From the NCBI RefSeq assembly GCF_016587435.1, contig NZ_BNJJ01000027.1:43751-107750 (forward strand): DNA of 64,000 nt, given 5' to 3'. Below the pieces are notes generated by a model. It made no database searches. It was not told the DNA's origin and saw only the letters and a program-made list of their open reading frames with translations. This document shows, piece by piece, positions 1 through 8,136 of the stretch. The position numbers were made by a program, and so were the translations under genes. Origin of the DNA: Dictyobacter formicarum. Lineage in GTDB: Bacteria > Chloroflexota > Ktedonobacteria > Ktedonobacterales > Ktedonobacteraceae. Position 1 is the first letter of the stretch. Each line of letters opens with the position of its first letter.

Positions 1-1218
1 GTGTTGCTTGCAGATCAGGCGCTGCTGGATAAGGTTTTTGCGCAGCGTGAGTTGCCTGCCCTGGTACAACAGGTACGCAATCAGGGACAGGGCACTTTCT
101 ATCGCGTGATAGATGGTCAGAAACAATACTTTGACTACCACACCGGGACCTACCAGCCGGTTCCAACTGCCCAGGGCGTCATTTCACTCAGTACCCTCAT
201 AACCGGTCCTTCATCCACTAAGGGCTCTGCGGTGGTCCGTGACAATGGTTCAGCCTCGTTGATTGACCTGGGTGATGGGGTTGCCTGTCTGGAATTTCAT
301 ACCAAAATGAACTCGATCGACGAAGGTATCGTCGAGATGATTCATTATGCCATCAATGAGGGCTCAAAACAATTCCGCGCTCTAGTCATTGGCAATGAAG
401 CGCCCGACTTCTCGGCCGGCGCCAACTTGTTCCTGGTTTTGATGGGGGCACGGCAGGGGGCCTGGGATATGCTTGATACGGCCATCACAGGACTTCAGCA
501 GGCTCACCAGCTCTTAAAGTATAGTCCGATGCCTGTGGTATCAGCTCCAACAGGCCGCGCTCTGGGCGGTGGCTGTGAGATGATCCTGCATACCCATCAT
601 ACGCGTGCCCTGGCTGAGACATATATCGGCCTCGTTGAGGTGGGAGTTGGACTCATACCGGCCGGTGGCGGCTGTAAGGAGTTCTTGCTGCGCCAGGGGG
701 CCAGCGTTGAAAGTCAGAAGCCTGGCAAATCAAGCGGACCATTTACGCCTGCGCGGCGCGCCTTTGAAATTATTGCGGTGGCTACCGTTTCTACGAGCGC
801 TACGGAGGCTCAAGAACTGCGCTTCTTGCGCAAAACAGATGCCATTACGGTTAATCGCGATGTGCTCTTGCGCGATGCGAAGGCAGATGCCATCAAGCTG
901 GCAGAAGCCAGAGCAGCAGGCAACTGGCAACCACCGCAGCCGCCAATGCTGCTGCTACCTGGTGCGGGAGCGCGCCTCGTCCTCGAACAGCAGATCGAAG
1001 GCATGCTGCTGACCGGCAAGATCAGTGAGCACGATGCCGTCATCGGCAACCACCTCGCCAGGGTCCTCACAGGAGGCGACTGCTCACCGGTTACGCCCGT
1101 CACCGAGCAATATGTCCTGGACCTCGAACGCGAGGCATTCCTCAGTCTTTGTGGCATGGAAAAGACCCAGGACCGCATGCAATCCATCCTGCAATCAGGC
1201 AAACCCCTGCGCAACTAG
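1..1218 (+). CDS. 3-hydroxyacyl-CoA dehydrogenase/enoyl-CoA hydratase, FadN/FadB-type, 3' part only
   Basis: The reading frame is open from the first base of the window, so the first GTG is probably an internal valine codon and the gene begins upstream. What is visible (405 residues) matches the C-terminal part of FadN/YusL-type proteins, normally near 790 residues, in which an N-terminal NAD-dependent 3-hydroxyacyl-CoA dehydrogenase is fused to an enoyl-CoA hydratase (crotonase) domain. The crotonase part carries the oxyanion-hole pattern ALGGGCEM at about residues 188-195 and the downstream VEVGVGLIPAGGGCKEFL segment typical of the family. The role would be the hydration and dehydrogenation steps of fatty-acid beta-oxidation in the cytoplasm. 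Family is confident; the exact member and the length of the missing part cannot be judged here. Confidence 0.85.
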   Translation: MLLADQALLDKVFAQRELPALVQQVRNQGQGTFYRVIDGQKQYFDYHTGTYQPVPTAQGVISLSTLITGPSSTKGSAVVRDNGSASLIDLGDGVACLEFHTKMNSIDEGIVEMIHYAINEGSKQFRALVIGNEAPDFSAGANLFLVLMGARQGAWDMLDTAITGLQQAHQLLKYSPMPVVSAPTGRALGGGCEMILHTHHTRALAETYIGLVEVGVGLIPAGGGCKEFLLRQGASVESQKPGKSSGPFTPARRAFEIIAVATVSTSATEAQELRFLRKTDAITVNRDVLLRDAKADAIKLAEARAAGNWQPPQPPMLLLPGAGARLVLEQQIEGMLLTGKISEHDAVIGNHLARVLTGGDCSPVTPVTEQYVLDLEREAFLSLCGMEKTQDRMQSILQSGKPLRN

Positions 1219-1250
1219 GCGCGCCAGCGCCCTCCGCAAGAGTAAGGCAC

Positions 1251-1286
1251 AAAAAAAGCGACCACGCCAACTTCTGGCGCGGTCGC
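1251..1286 (-). terminator. Intrinsic terminator of the MsmK-type gene
   Basis: Twelve-base arms at 1258-1269 and 1275-1286 pair with one G-T mismatch around a 5-base loop. On the minus strand the stem is followed by seven Ts (1257 down to 1251). It lies just past the stop of the minus-strand ATPase gene and also separates it from the convergent gene on the left. Confidence 0.85.
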
Positions 1287-1338
1287 TTCATTCCCTATTG
1301 CAATGCTACTCCTCACATTGCATGGGAGCAAGTATTGC

Positions 1339-2451
1339 TTAGAAAATAGCTTCGCCGGTATCGGAATCGAACAGGTGGATCTGATCGCTATCAACGTACA
1401 GACGCACTTTGTGGCCAGCAGATACGCGAGAACGTGGGTCGAGGGTAGCAACGATGTTTTTACCACCGGTGGTGAGGTAAACCTGCAGCTCATTACCGAG
1501 GTTCTCAACCACGTCGACAGAAGCGTCGATAGCTGACTTGACTTCGCCGTTTCCTTCGCCAACCAGGGCAGCATCCTCCAGGTGAACCGGGCGAATACCA
1601 AATGTGAGGTTGCGACCAGCAGCGGCACGAGCACGCTCAGCATAAATCTGAGGAACGGCGACATGGCCAATGCCATCCAGCACGACCGATGTAGCATTAC
1701 CTTCGGTGGAGATTTTTGCCTCTGGGATAAAGTTCATTGCAGGCGAACCGATGAAACCAGCTACGAACATGTTCGCAGGATGATCATACAGTTCTTGTGG
1801 GGAACCCAGCTGCTGGATCACGCCACCATTAAGAACTGCAATGCGGTCACCCATGGTCATGGCCTCAACCTGGTCGTGGGTCACATAAATCATTGTGGTC
1901 TGGATACGCTGGTGCAGTTTGATGATCTCAGCACGTGTAGCAACACGCAGTTTAGCATCCAGGTTGGAAAGGGGCTCGTCCATCAGGAAGACTTGTGCTT
2001 CACGGACGATTGCACGACCCAGAGCCACACGTTGGCGCTGTCCACCAGACAGCTCTTTTGGCTTACGCTTGAGCAATTGCTGCAATCCAAGGATTTCAGC
2101 AGCATCTTCTACGCGCTTCTTAATTTCATTTTTGGGGAAGTGACGCAGTTTCAAACCGAAAGCCATGTTATCAAATACGGTCATATGGGGATACAACGCG
2201 TAGTTCTGGAAAACCATAGCGATATCACGGTCTTTGGGGTCTACACCGTTTACGATGCGATCACCAATGTAGATTTCGCCATCAGTTGGCTCTTCCAGGC
2301 CAGCGATCATACGCAAGCAGGTACTTTTTCCACAACCAGAAGGTCCAACCAGTACGAGGAACTCTTTGTCTTGAATATCGAGGCTGATGTCATGCACGAC
2401 TTCCACTTTGTTGAAAGTCTTATAGACGTGATTAAAACGCACTTGTGCCAT
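1339..2451 (-). CDS. Sugar ABC transporter ATP-binding protein, MalK/MsmK/UgpC family
   Basis: ATPase subunit that energises CUT1-type sugar importers from the cytoplasmic face of the membrane. At 370 residues it has the family length. Walker A GPSGCGKST is at residues 36-44, the Q-loop at about 82, signature LSGGQ at 134-138, Walker B VFLMDEP at 154-160 and the switch histidine in YVTHDQVEAM near 190. The C-terminal ~130 residues are the MalK-type OB-like regulatory domain, which includes the motif FGIRP. No permease or binding protein is adjacent, so this is an orphan ATPase that may serve several sugar transporters, as MsmK/MsiK do; that is an inference. A good sigma-70 promoter and an intrinsic terminator bracket it as a single-gene unit. 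It would not normally pair with the Dpp-type permeases at 44-46 kb. Confidence 0.9.
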   Translation of the reverse strand: MAQVRFNHVYKTFNKVEVVHDISLDIQDKEFLVLVGPSGCGKSTCLRMIAGLEEPTDGEIYIGDRIVNGVDPKDRDIAMVFQNYALYPHMTVFDNMAFGLKLRHFPKNEIKKRVEDAAEILGLQQLLKRKPKELSGGQRQRVALGRAIVREAQVFLMDEPLSNLDAKLRVATRAEIIKLHQRIQTTMIYVTHDQVEAMTMGDRIAVLNGGVIQQLGSPQELYDHPANMFVAGFIGSPAMNFIPEAKISTEGNATSVVLDGIGHVAVPQIYAERARAAAGRNLTFGIRPVHLEDAALVGEGNGEVKSAIDASVDVVENLGNELQVYLTTGGKNIVATLDPRSRVSAGHKVRLYVDSDQIHLFDSDTGEAIF

Positions 2452-2504
2452 GAAGGACTACTCCTTTTCGCTTCTGTAACAGGTCCATTCCTGTCACCCT
2501 TCAC

Positions 2505-2535
2505 ATTATATAGAGAAGCATTTGCTTAGTGCCAA
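2505..2535 (-). promoter_or_regulatory. Sigma-70-type promoter of the MsmK-type gene
   Basis: On the minus strand TTGGCA (2535-2530) is followed after 17 bases by TATATAAT (2512-2505). It lies about 55 bases upstream of the ATG at 2451 and has near-consensus spacing. Confidence 0.6.
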
Positions 2536-3415
2536 CATTGCTTCTAATATCATATCAGAAGGGAGTCAATGTGGCTTCTTAACGTCAATACATTAAGCAT
2601 GTAAAGTTTTAAAACTCTTGCTTGGTAGACGTTAAGCTAGAGTATACCATAACTTTTGCTGAAAGTGAAGAGCATCGATACACAAATTTCTCATTTTGTA
2701 TCACGCGTCTAAAATTTTAATTGCATCTTTTATTACAATAGTATACCTGACTACCACATTCTTCCTTACCCCTTCACATATGTTTTTGCGCCTTCGGTGC
2801 TCAAACACTCTCTAAAAACAGCTCGGGCGCGGATGCTCCTGCCCACAAAAGAGCAACACGCTCAAAGGGATTCAATCTCTCTCATATGCATGTCGGCAAC
2901 ATACATATGAGATGAAATTTTAATATCTTTTTAAGCAAGTCACATATTGCAGTCTATGTTAGTAGGAGGGCATAAAGAAAGTATTAAAAACAGCACCAAA
3001 AACCGGCAGGTGTAAATTTTTTAGTGTTACACAGGTCTAGGCAGCTTTTAGATATTACAAAAGTACTAAGCACCCGGTAACATTTTTTTGCATTTGTGTT
3101 TACAACAAGAAATCGGCATGTTACACAAAATCACACATCAGCGAGCCTGGGATGCATTATAACATAGTGCGATCTTGTAATTACCAAGCTGTATGGCATC
3201 AAAATTGTATAAAGATGGTTATATTTTATGTAATTATTAGCATTTCACCACTAGACAAGAAAGGGCCTCTTCGTGCATACTAGTGGTGTGCATTGTTAAT
3301 GTTGTTCTTACAAACGATGTACAATGTATTTACATCGAGAGTGAGTCTGTTGTACGGAACACAACATAGAAATACACTTACCCATGGGTTCAGGGTTAGG
3401 AAGGAACGGGATATC
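2536..3415. other. Long AT-rich intergenic region without a gene
   Basis: No convincing reading frame is present. It holds a partial family A flank box (GCGCCTTCGGTGCTCAAA, 2788-2805) followed by a GC-rich remnant at 2821-2845 but no central hairpin. There is also a 13-bp hairpin with one mismatch at 2879-2912. A loose inverted pair TGGTAGA (2623-2629) and TATACCA (2643-2649) resembles half-sites of the nag operators but is probably fortuitous. Confidence 0.5.
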
Positions 3416-3649
3416 ATGCTTGGAGCACACGAACAACGCAGCGAAGTTGCCCGCCTATTATCACAAATCAGTGCTGAATATGAAGCTGCACACCGTGGTC
3501 TCGCGGGTCTAGCTTATGGGATGTCGCAGCATGAATTTATTACCGCACGTATGGAAAATATGGGGCAATTACATACTCAGTTACAATCTATTGTAGGAGA
3601 TGTTGCAATTGCGATGATTGCGGATTGCTTAAATGCCGTTCATTCATAA
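3416..3649 (+). CDS. Small hypothetical protein, 77 residues
   Basis: The frame is open from 3293, but the ATG at 3416 is preferred because AAGGAACGGG sits just upstream and the residues before it look non-coding. The product is a short, soluble, probably all-helical protein (SEVARLLSQISAEYEAAHRG near its start) without cysteines that suggest metal binding or membrane segments. I recognise no named domain. It stands alone, with a long AT-rich upstream region and a strong terminator downstream. Its codon use and regular helical pattern suggest a real gene; function unknown. Confidence 0.6.
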   Translation: MLGAHEQRSEVARLLSQISAEYEAAHRGLAGLAYGMSQHEFITARMENMGQLHTQLQSIVGDVAIAMIADCLNAVHS

Positions 3650-3777
3650 CAATTAACTACATTCAATGACAGATTTTTTGCTATATACCTTTATGATGTG
3701 GCTGCGGCATACTCGTCAGACAGTATGCCAGGCACATATGCACATCATATCCCTATTGGCCAATTTCCTCTCTCAAT

Positions 3778-3810
3778 AATAAGGGCGCCTGTTTCCAGGC
3801 GCCCTTATTT
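3778..3810. terminator. Bidirectional intrinsic terminator
   Basis: Perfect 14-bp stem (3778-3791 with 3796-3809) and a TTTC loop, with T-rich sequence on both strands. It lies between the convergent small gene ending at 3649 and the methyltransferase ending at 3943. Confidence 0.85.
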
Positions 3811-3942
3811 GATGCGATTATTCGTCTGATGGCATATACATGATAAATAAATAAGCAACCCTCCTGATCATCTTGATGCAAAATATGTCAGAAGGGTCGC
3901 CAACATTTTTCAATTTTATTAATGTATATGATGCAAACAGTA

Positions 3943-4872
3943 TTAATCATTCGCCACTAAGAGCGGCTCTCTATGCGGAATTTCGATATGCATATCAACG
4001 TAAAAACGTGGCGCTGCACCATCCCACCTACCAGCAACTACGTACTCAGTCTCTTCACTTGCAAAATCAGGCTGATCCAATACGCTGTTTTCTTCATCTG
4101 TAAAACATTGTAACCAATTTGTCACATCATCAAGCGACAAATATGGAGCCCCCTCACACACAAACCACTCTGCAATACCCTGTAAATAGAAACGAAAATC
4201 AGCGGGCAAAACATGATGTCGCACAATACGGTAAGCGTTCTCCTGGATATCTTTATAACCAGCTGCTTGCAAATAATGCGCGAGCTTTGAACCAACCCAG
4301 CTATCCTCATAAGCATAATCGTGATCTACACGTTCAGCTTCCCACAATGCCCGCGCCTGAAAGACACGTTTTTGCAGAAGAGGATCAATGGAATGAAATT
4401 TCATGGTGCCAAAGTCGATATCTTTAATCACTATTCGCCCATCTTGTTTTAAGTATGGGCCCATGGCAGCAAAAGTTGCCACTGGATCAGGTAAGTATTG
4501 GCTGACATTGGCGCTAAAAATGACATCCGCCGTTCCTTGTTCAACAGGCAATTGCTCTAAGGTTGCACGCTTATATTGTACTTGTTGACGATACCAGGTA
4601 TTATGATTTCTTCTTTGGGCGGTAACCAGTGCCTCGGTCGAAATATCAATACCTAAAATTGTTCCTGTCACCCCGATCGCCTGAGCAAGAAGTGGAGTCC
4701 ATAAACCAGGACCACATCCGGCATCTATGACGAAGCATCCTTCCTCAAGTTGCAAGTCGCGAATCATTTGGGTGCGCTCGTGGATTTTGCTCTGATGATG
4801 CTTCACTAACCACGCAATTGCGTTCAGTGGAAGCCCGCATTCATTAACATGCACAACATTGTTGACCGCCAT
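3943..4872 (-). CDS. Class I SAM-dependent methyltransferase
   Basis: A soluble Rossmann-fold methyltransferase of 309 residues. Motif I VIDAGCGPGLW is near residue 50, the acidic end of strand 2 is GIDIS about 25 residues later, and VIFSANVSQYLPDP follows as motif IV. The C-terminal third (YAYEDSWVGSKLAHYLQAAGY and after) resembles the tail of UbiE/Methyltransf_11-type enzymes that act on small molecules. The substrate cannot be read from sequence. The start at 4872 is chosen because AAGG lies seven bases upstream; an ATG at 4899 has no ribosome-binding site. It faces a convergent terminator and has an AT-rich 400-base upstream region shared with the divergent regulator gene. Confidence 0.8.
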   Translation of the reverse strand: MAVNNVVHVNECGLPLNAIAWLVKHHQSKIHERTQMIRDLQLEEGCFVIDAGCGPGLWTPLLAQAIGVTGTILGIDISTEALVTAQRRNHNTWYRQQVQYKRATLEQLPVEQGTADVIFSANVSQYLPDPVATFAAMGPYLKQDGRIVIKDIDFGTMKFHSIDPLLQKRVFQARALWEAERVDHDYAYEDSWVGSKLAHYLQAAGYKDIQENAYRIVRHHVLPADFRFYLQGIAEWFVCEGAPYLSLDDVTNWLQCFTDEENSVLDQPDFASEETEYVVAGRWDGAAPRFYVDMHIEIPHREPLLVAND

Positions 4873-5289
4873 CTTCTGCCTTATCCTTCCAGCCATCAAG
4901 TGTACTAGATTTGCTTAATCACTATTCGTGATGATCATTAATATACATGTTATATTATAAAAAAGCAATATATTGTTCGACATTGTAGGACTTCCGTTTA
5001 AACATTGTAATGTATTAACGTTTGAGATTGAAAATATTAAAAATAATTAATAATGTTTGAACCTCATGAGAGGCGGCATATCTTATCAATTTGGGTGTTT
5101 ATGGTTTTTACATTTCTTTGTCATGACAATAAAACATTTGTTACATACAGTTATTACATAAATAACCAATTGGGATTTTTCAAATTTATATAACATTTTA
5201 TATACCAGCTATGTTATAATAGTAACCATGCTGCTCGTGAAAATTGTACTATTGCAAAATTCATCATAATTCATCATAAGGAATATATC
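4873..5289. other. AT-rich divergent intergenic region with extended -10 promoter
   Basis: It separates the divergent methyltransferase and HTH-GAF genes. TGTTATAAT at 5212-5220 is an extended -10 element on the plus strand, about 70 bases before the regulator's ATG at 5290. No clear -35 accompanies it. The rest is AT-rich, with no further feature that I can support. Confidence 0.45.
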
Positions 5290-6465
5290 ATGGGTAATGG
5301 GTCGGTCCCTGATGAACCACCAAAAAAGAAGCGTGGACGTCCACCGGGCGCGCGTAAGATGGCGTCGGAAACCACTGCCAAAAAAGTGGGGCAACGCCAT
5401 AAGGGTATTCCTGATACGTCGGCCCGGACCGTAGTAAAAGAGTCTGTGACCAGCACTCAGACGCTTCGAGATCAGACAATACAAGACGCGGATGATAATT
5501 CAGCTACTCCTTTCAGCTCTTTGTTGCATACTATTATGTATCGCGATCGAGTGGAGTTGTCGCGCGTGGCCAGAGAATTGGCCGTAGCAGAAAATACTGT
5601 TTATCGCTGGATGAATGGTACCTCTGAACCTCGTGCAACCCATTTAAAACGATTGCCCGAAGTGCTACCCGAGCATCGCATACCATTGATTGCGGCCATT
5701 CAAGAAACTTTTGGCGATGTTCTGGGAAATCCGGCGCCAACTATCAAGGAAATCAGTAAAGAAATCTATCAACGCGTTCTGGAACAGATGGCCCACAGCC
5801 AGGATGATGAAACACGCTTCTGGCATATCTCTGAAATCCTTTTTGAGGATATATTAGAGCGATTAGATGCAAATCATCATGGGTTAGCCGTTACTTATGC
5901 GAAGTTGATGCCGGCACATCAAGATGGTATCCATTCTTTGCGGGAAGTGAAAATGCGTGGTCATGTTCCCTGGCCCGATACGGTCGATAGTAAAGCCTAT
6001 CTGGGTAGCACAACATTGGTAGGCGCGGCTGCCGTTCTGCAACGCATTCAAACATGGAATGATATGGATAATAATCGCGCCCTGGTTGAAATTGATGAGC
6101 ATGAAAGGAGTGCCTGCGCCGTTCCAGTACTACGGGGAGGCATGCTCGCTGGTGTGCTGGTTGTCTCCAGTACCCAACCAGATTTCTTCAAAGATACTAC
6201 TGCTTGCCAAGCGGCGGCAGAATATGCCTTACTGATAGGAGTAGCGCTGTGCGATCGAGAATTTTATCCTTCGGCGCTCTTACATCTCAGACCGATGCCT
6301 CCATTACGCTGGCAGCGGGAAGAAATCAATCGTAAATATCTAAATCGTATTATTGCTTACGCCCATCAGCACTCGACTTCGCGTCGTGAGGCCGAGTTTT
6401 GGATTCAACAAGAGATGGAATTAGAGTTCGAGGACGAAGCACATAAGTTAGTAGAACAAAAATAG
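5290..6465 (+). CDS. One-component regulator: AT-hook, HTH and GAF domains
   Basis: A probable transcriptional regulator (391 residues). The N-terminus carries an AT-hook-like motif, KKKRGRPPGARK, at about residues 12-23. A low-complexity linker leads to a helix-turn-helix near residues 90-120 (VAENTVYRWMNGTSEPR). A GAF-like sensor domain follows at about residues 155-330, and a conserved tail contains LRPMPPLRWQ and a Glu-rich helix. The same HTH-GAF-tail order, with local similarity, occurs in the protein at 19370-20341, which lacks the AT-hook. The ligand is unknown. AAGGAA lies six bases before the ATG. The next gene follows after 59 bases on the same strand and may be co-transcribed. Confidence 0.7.
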   Translation: MGNGSVPDEPPKKKRGRPPGARKMASETTAKKVGQRHKGIPDTSARTVVKESVTSTQTLRDQTIQDADDNSATPFSSLLHTIMYRDRVELSRVARELAVAENTVYRWMNGTSEPRATHLKRLPEVLPEHRIPLIAAIQETFGDVLGNPAPTIKEISKEIYQRVLEQMAHSQDDETRFWHISEILFEDILERLDANHHGLAVTYAKLMPAHQDGIHSLREVKMRGHVPWPDTVDSKAYLGSTTLVGAAAVLQRIQTWNDMDNNRALVEIDEHERSACAVPVLRGGMLAGVLVVSSTQPDFFKDTTACQAAAEYALLIGVALCDREFYPSALLHLRPMPPLRWQREEINRKYLNRIIAYAHQHSTSRREAEFWIQQEMELEFEDEAHKLVEQK

Positions 6466-6524
6466 TCCTTGAAATTTCTACTCCATTCGATTATTCACGA
6501 TTCTTTGGATAGAGTAATTTAATT

Positions 6525-7457
6525 ATGCAGAGTTCCGATCAATCACCAGAAGATAAGCAGTCGCCTACCACCAGTGACCATACGTTAGAGTCTAGCGCAG
6601 CAGATGCTTCGATCCCTGAGACACAACGGGAACAGGGGCCTCGAGGCACAAATGCGCGAGAGGATGTAGCCCTACCTGCTGAGAATAGTGATGCTCTTCG
6701 CCAGGGGCAGATCTATCCACCTCCACCATCATTTTATGAAAAAGAGTTGGCAAAATTGGCACCTCCAGCTACTCCACTTCCATCTGTAGCGCACCCAGAT
6801 CCTATACCATCGGCTCGCCCACATGAACCACAGAACCGGCAACCTCAGCCCGGTTATGGTGTCCCATATCCACCAGCGATGACCAACCAGCCCGGCGGTG
6901 GTCAGATACCCCCTCCAGGCTATCCGGCCTACCCACAGGGCCAACAGTATCCAGGCATGCTGCCGCCACCATTTGTGGCAGGCCCACCTCCAGCCAAACA
7001 ATCGCGTAAGTGGATCTGGATTCTCATTTCGGTGCTGGCTGTAATCGTGATTGCCAGTTGCGGTTTGTGCGCATGGGCCAGTTCTTCATTAATTGGCAAG
7101 ACGTATAGCCAGACGTTTAACGCTGTCATCAATAGTAATCAGCTTATCAATGATTATTATAGTGCAGTGCAGAATAAACAATATACCCAGGCCTACAACT
7201 ATCTTAGCCCTCAGGGCTCACTTAAGGATATGTCGCGTGATCAATTTATTGCGCAGGCGATTAAGCGTGATGAGCTCTATGGCTCGGTCTTGCGCTATAC
7301 ACCTTCTCAACCGCAACTTAATCCTTATAATGGCAGTAATCTGGATAGCCTGAGCATAAATGTTGATATTGCCCGGCAAAAGAAATCTTATACTGCACAT
7401 CTACAATTAAAATTAATTAATAATCAGTGGAAAATTGTTAGCTACGACCAGTTCTAA
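6525..7457 (+). CDS. Pro-rich single-pass membrane protein with extracytoplasmic C-terminal domain
   Basis: The 310-residue product has a hydrophilic, Pro/Gln/Gly-rich N-terminal half of about 155 residues. One hydrophobic segment follows at about 162-185 (WIWILISVLAVIVIASCGL), then about 120 residues ending in SYDQF. The C-terminal part has the pattern of an NTF2/DUF4878-like domain: YYSAVQNKQYTQAYNYLSP early and LINNQWKIVSYDQF at the end. The likely topology is N-in, C-out. Function unknown; the neighbouring regulator gene suggests co-expression. A strong terminator follows directly. No good ribosome-binding site is seen, so the start is moderately sure. Confidence 0.7.
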   Translation: MQSSDQSPEDKQSPTTSDHTLESSAADASIPETQREQGPRGTNAREDVALPAENSDALRQGQIYPPPPSFYEKELAKLAPPATPLPSVAHPDPIPSARPHEPQNRQPQPGYGVPYPPAMTNQPGGGQIPPPGYPAYPQGQQYPGMLPPPFVAGPPPAKQSRKWIWILISVLAVIVIASCGLCAWASSSLIGKTYSQTFNAVINSNQLINDYYSAVQNKQYTQAYNYLSPQGSLKDMSRDQFIAQAIKRDELYGSVLRYTPSQPQLNPYNGSNLDSLSINVDIARQKKSYTAHLQLKLINNQWKIVSYDQF

Positions 7458-7470
7458 CGCCTCACAACAA

Positions 7471-7510
7471 AGAAGAGAAGCGGTCTGAAAAGATCGCTTC
7501 TCTTCTTTTA
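7471..7510 (+). terminator. Intrinsic terminator
   Basis: Sixteen-base arms (7471-7486 with 7491-7506) pair with one G-T mismatch around a GAAA tetraloop and run into a T-rich tract. It closes the regulator/membrane-protein unit. Confidence 0.9.
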
Positions 7511-7591
7511 TGATTCCATTTTTTTAAAGCTCTCAATGAAGGAGATAGGTATTTTCTGATGTATAACGTATAAAAAATGGAGAGATAAATA

Positions 7592-7807
7592 TTAATTTAC
7601 AGAATCTGATACCGTCCCCATTGGAACTTCACGTCCAACACAAGCTCGGAGATCTTCGCGATAAAAACGCCATGTGCTCCCAACCTTATGTCCAGTAAGC
7701 TGCCCTGACCACATAAGGCGATAAAGAGTTGAGCGGCTAACACGCAGGTAGCCCATTGCTTCTTTGAACGTCAGCAGGACATCTTCCTGAAGCATCTGTA
7801 CAACCAT
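7592..7807 (-). CDS. Excisionase-family (HTH_17) DNA-binding protein
   Basis: The 71-residue protein shows the helix-turn-helix-wing pattern of the MerR-like excisionase family: LTFKEAMGYLRVSRSTLYRLMW, then GHKVGSTWRFYREDLRA. In mobile elements such proteins direct excision. Stand-alone copies without a recombinase, as here, usually act as small transcriptional regulators. No integrase or attachment-site pair is visible nearby. AAGGAGA seven bases upstream fixes the ATG at 7807. Confidence 0.8.
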   Translation of the reverse strand: MVVQMLQEDVLLTFKEAMGYLRVSRSTLYRLMWSGQLTGHKVGSTWRFYREDLRACVGREVPMGTVSDSVN

Positions 7808-8136
7808 GGATCTTCTCCTTAAAAAATAAACTAATAAATAAGTGCACTTGACACTAACGATGTAGCGCTGAGAATATCACGAATGATACTGTTATTGTCT
7901 CATTGCATGTTATAGTAACCAATGTTGATACGCTTTCATGTTAAGGAACAGTTGCGATCTGGTTAATTTTATTCTCAGCCTGGTTCGATCTTCACTACCT
8001 ACCTATCTAAAAGGCCCAGGACTTAGTTGTCTTCTTTGTACTCTTAATCATAACATAAAGTCTCTTTGCATTCCATCCTGCCTTATTATGTTTTAGAGTT
8101 TTCTCCTTTCTTTTTAGCTGCTTTGTTAAGGTTTTT
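7808..8136. other. Intergenic region, nothing recognised
   Basis: A stretch of 329 bases between two minus-strand genes. It must hold the promoter of the excisionase-like gene, but no consensus element or stable hairpin stands out. Confidence 0.4.

Noticed and set aside
1339..1380. tRNA-like string GGAATCGAAC near 1366
   Set aside because: It is inside the ATPase coding sequence (C-terminal LFDSDTG region), and no acceptor or anticodon stem can be formed around it.
1582..2529. Plus-strand open frame of 315 codons
   Set aside because: It lies antisense to the MsmK-type ATPase gene; its translation has no domain and no ribosome-binding site, while the minus frame has every ABC motif.
7592..7807. 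Excisionase-like gene as a sign of an integrated element
   Set aside because: No integrase, phage gene or direct-repeat attachment pair is visible nearby, so it is treated as a stand-alone DNA-binding protein.
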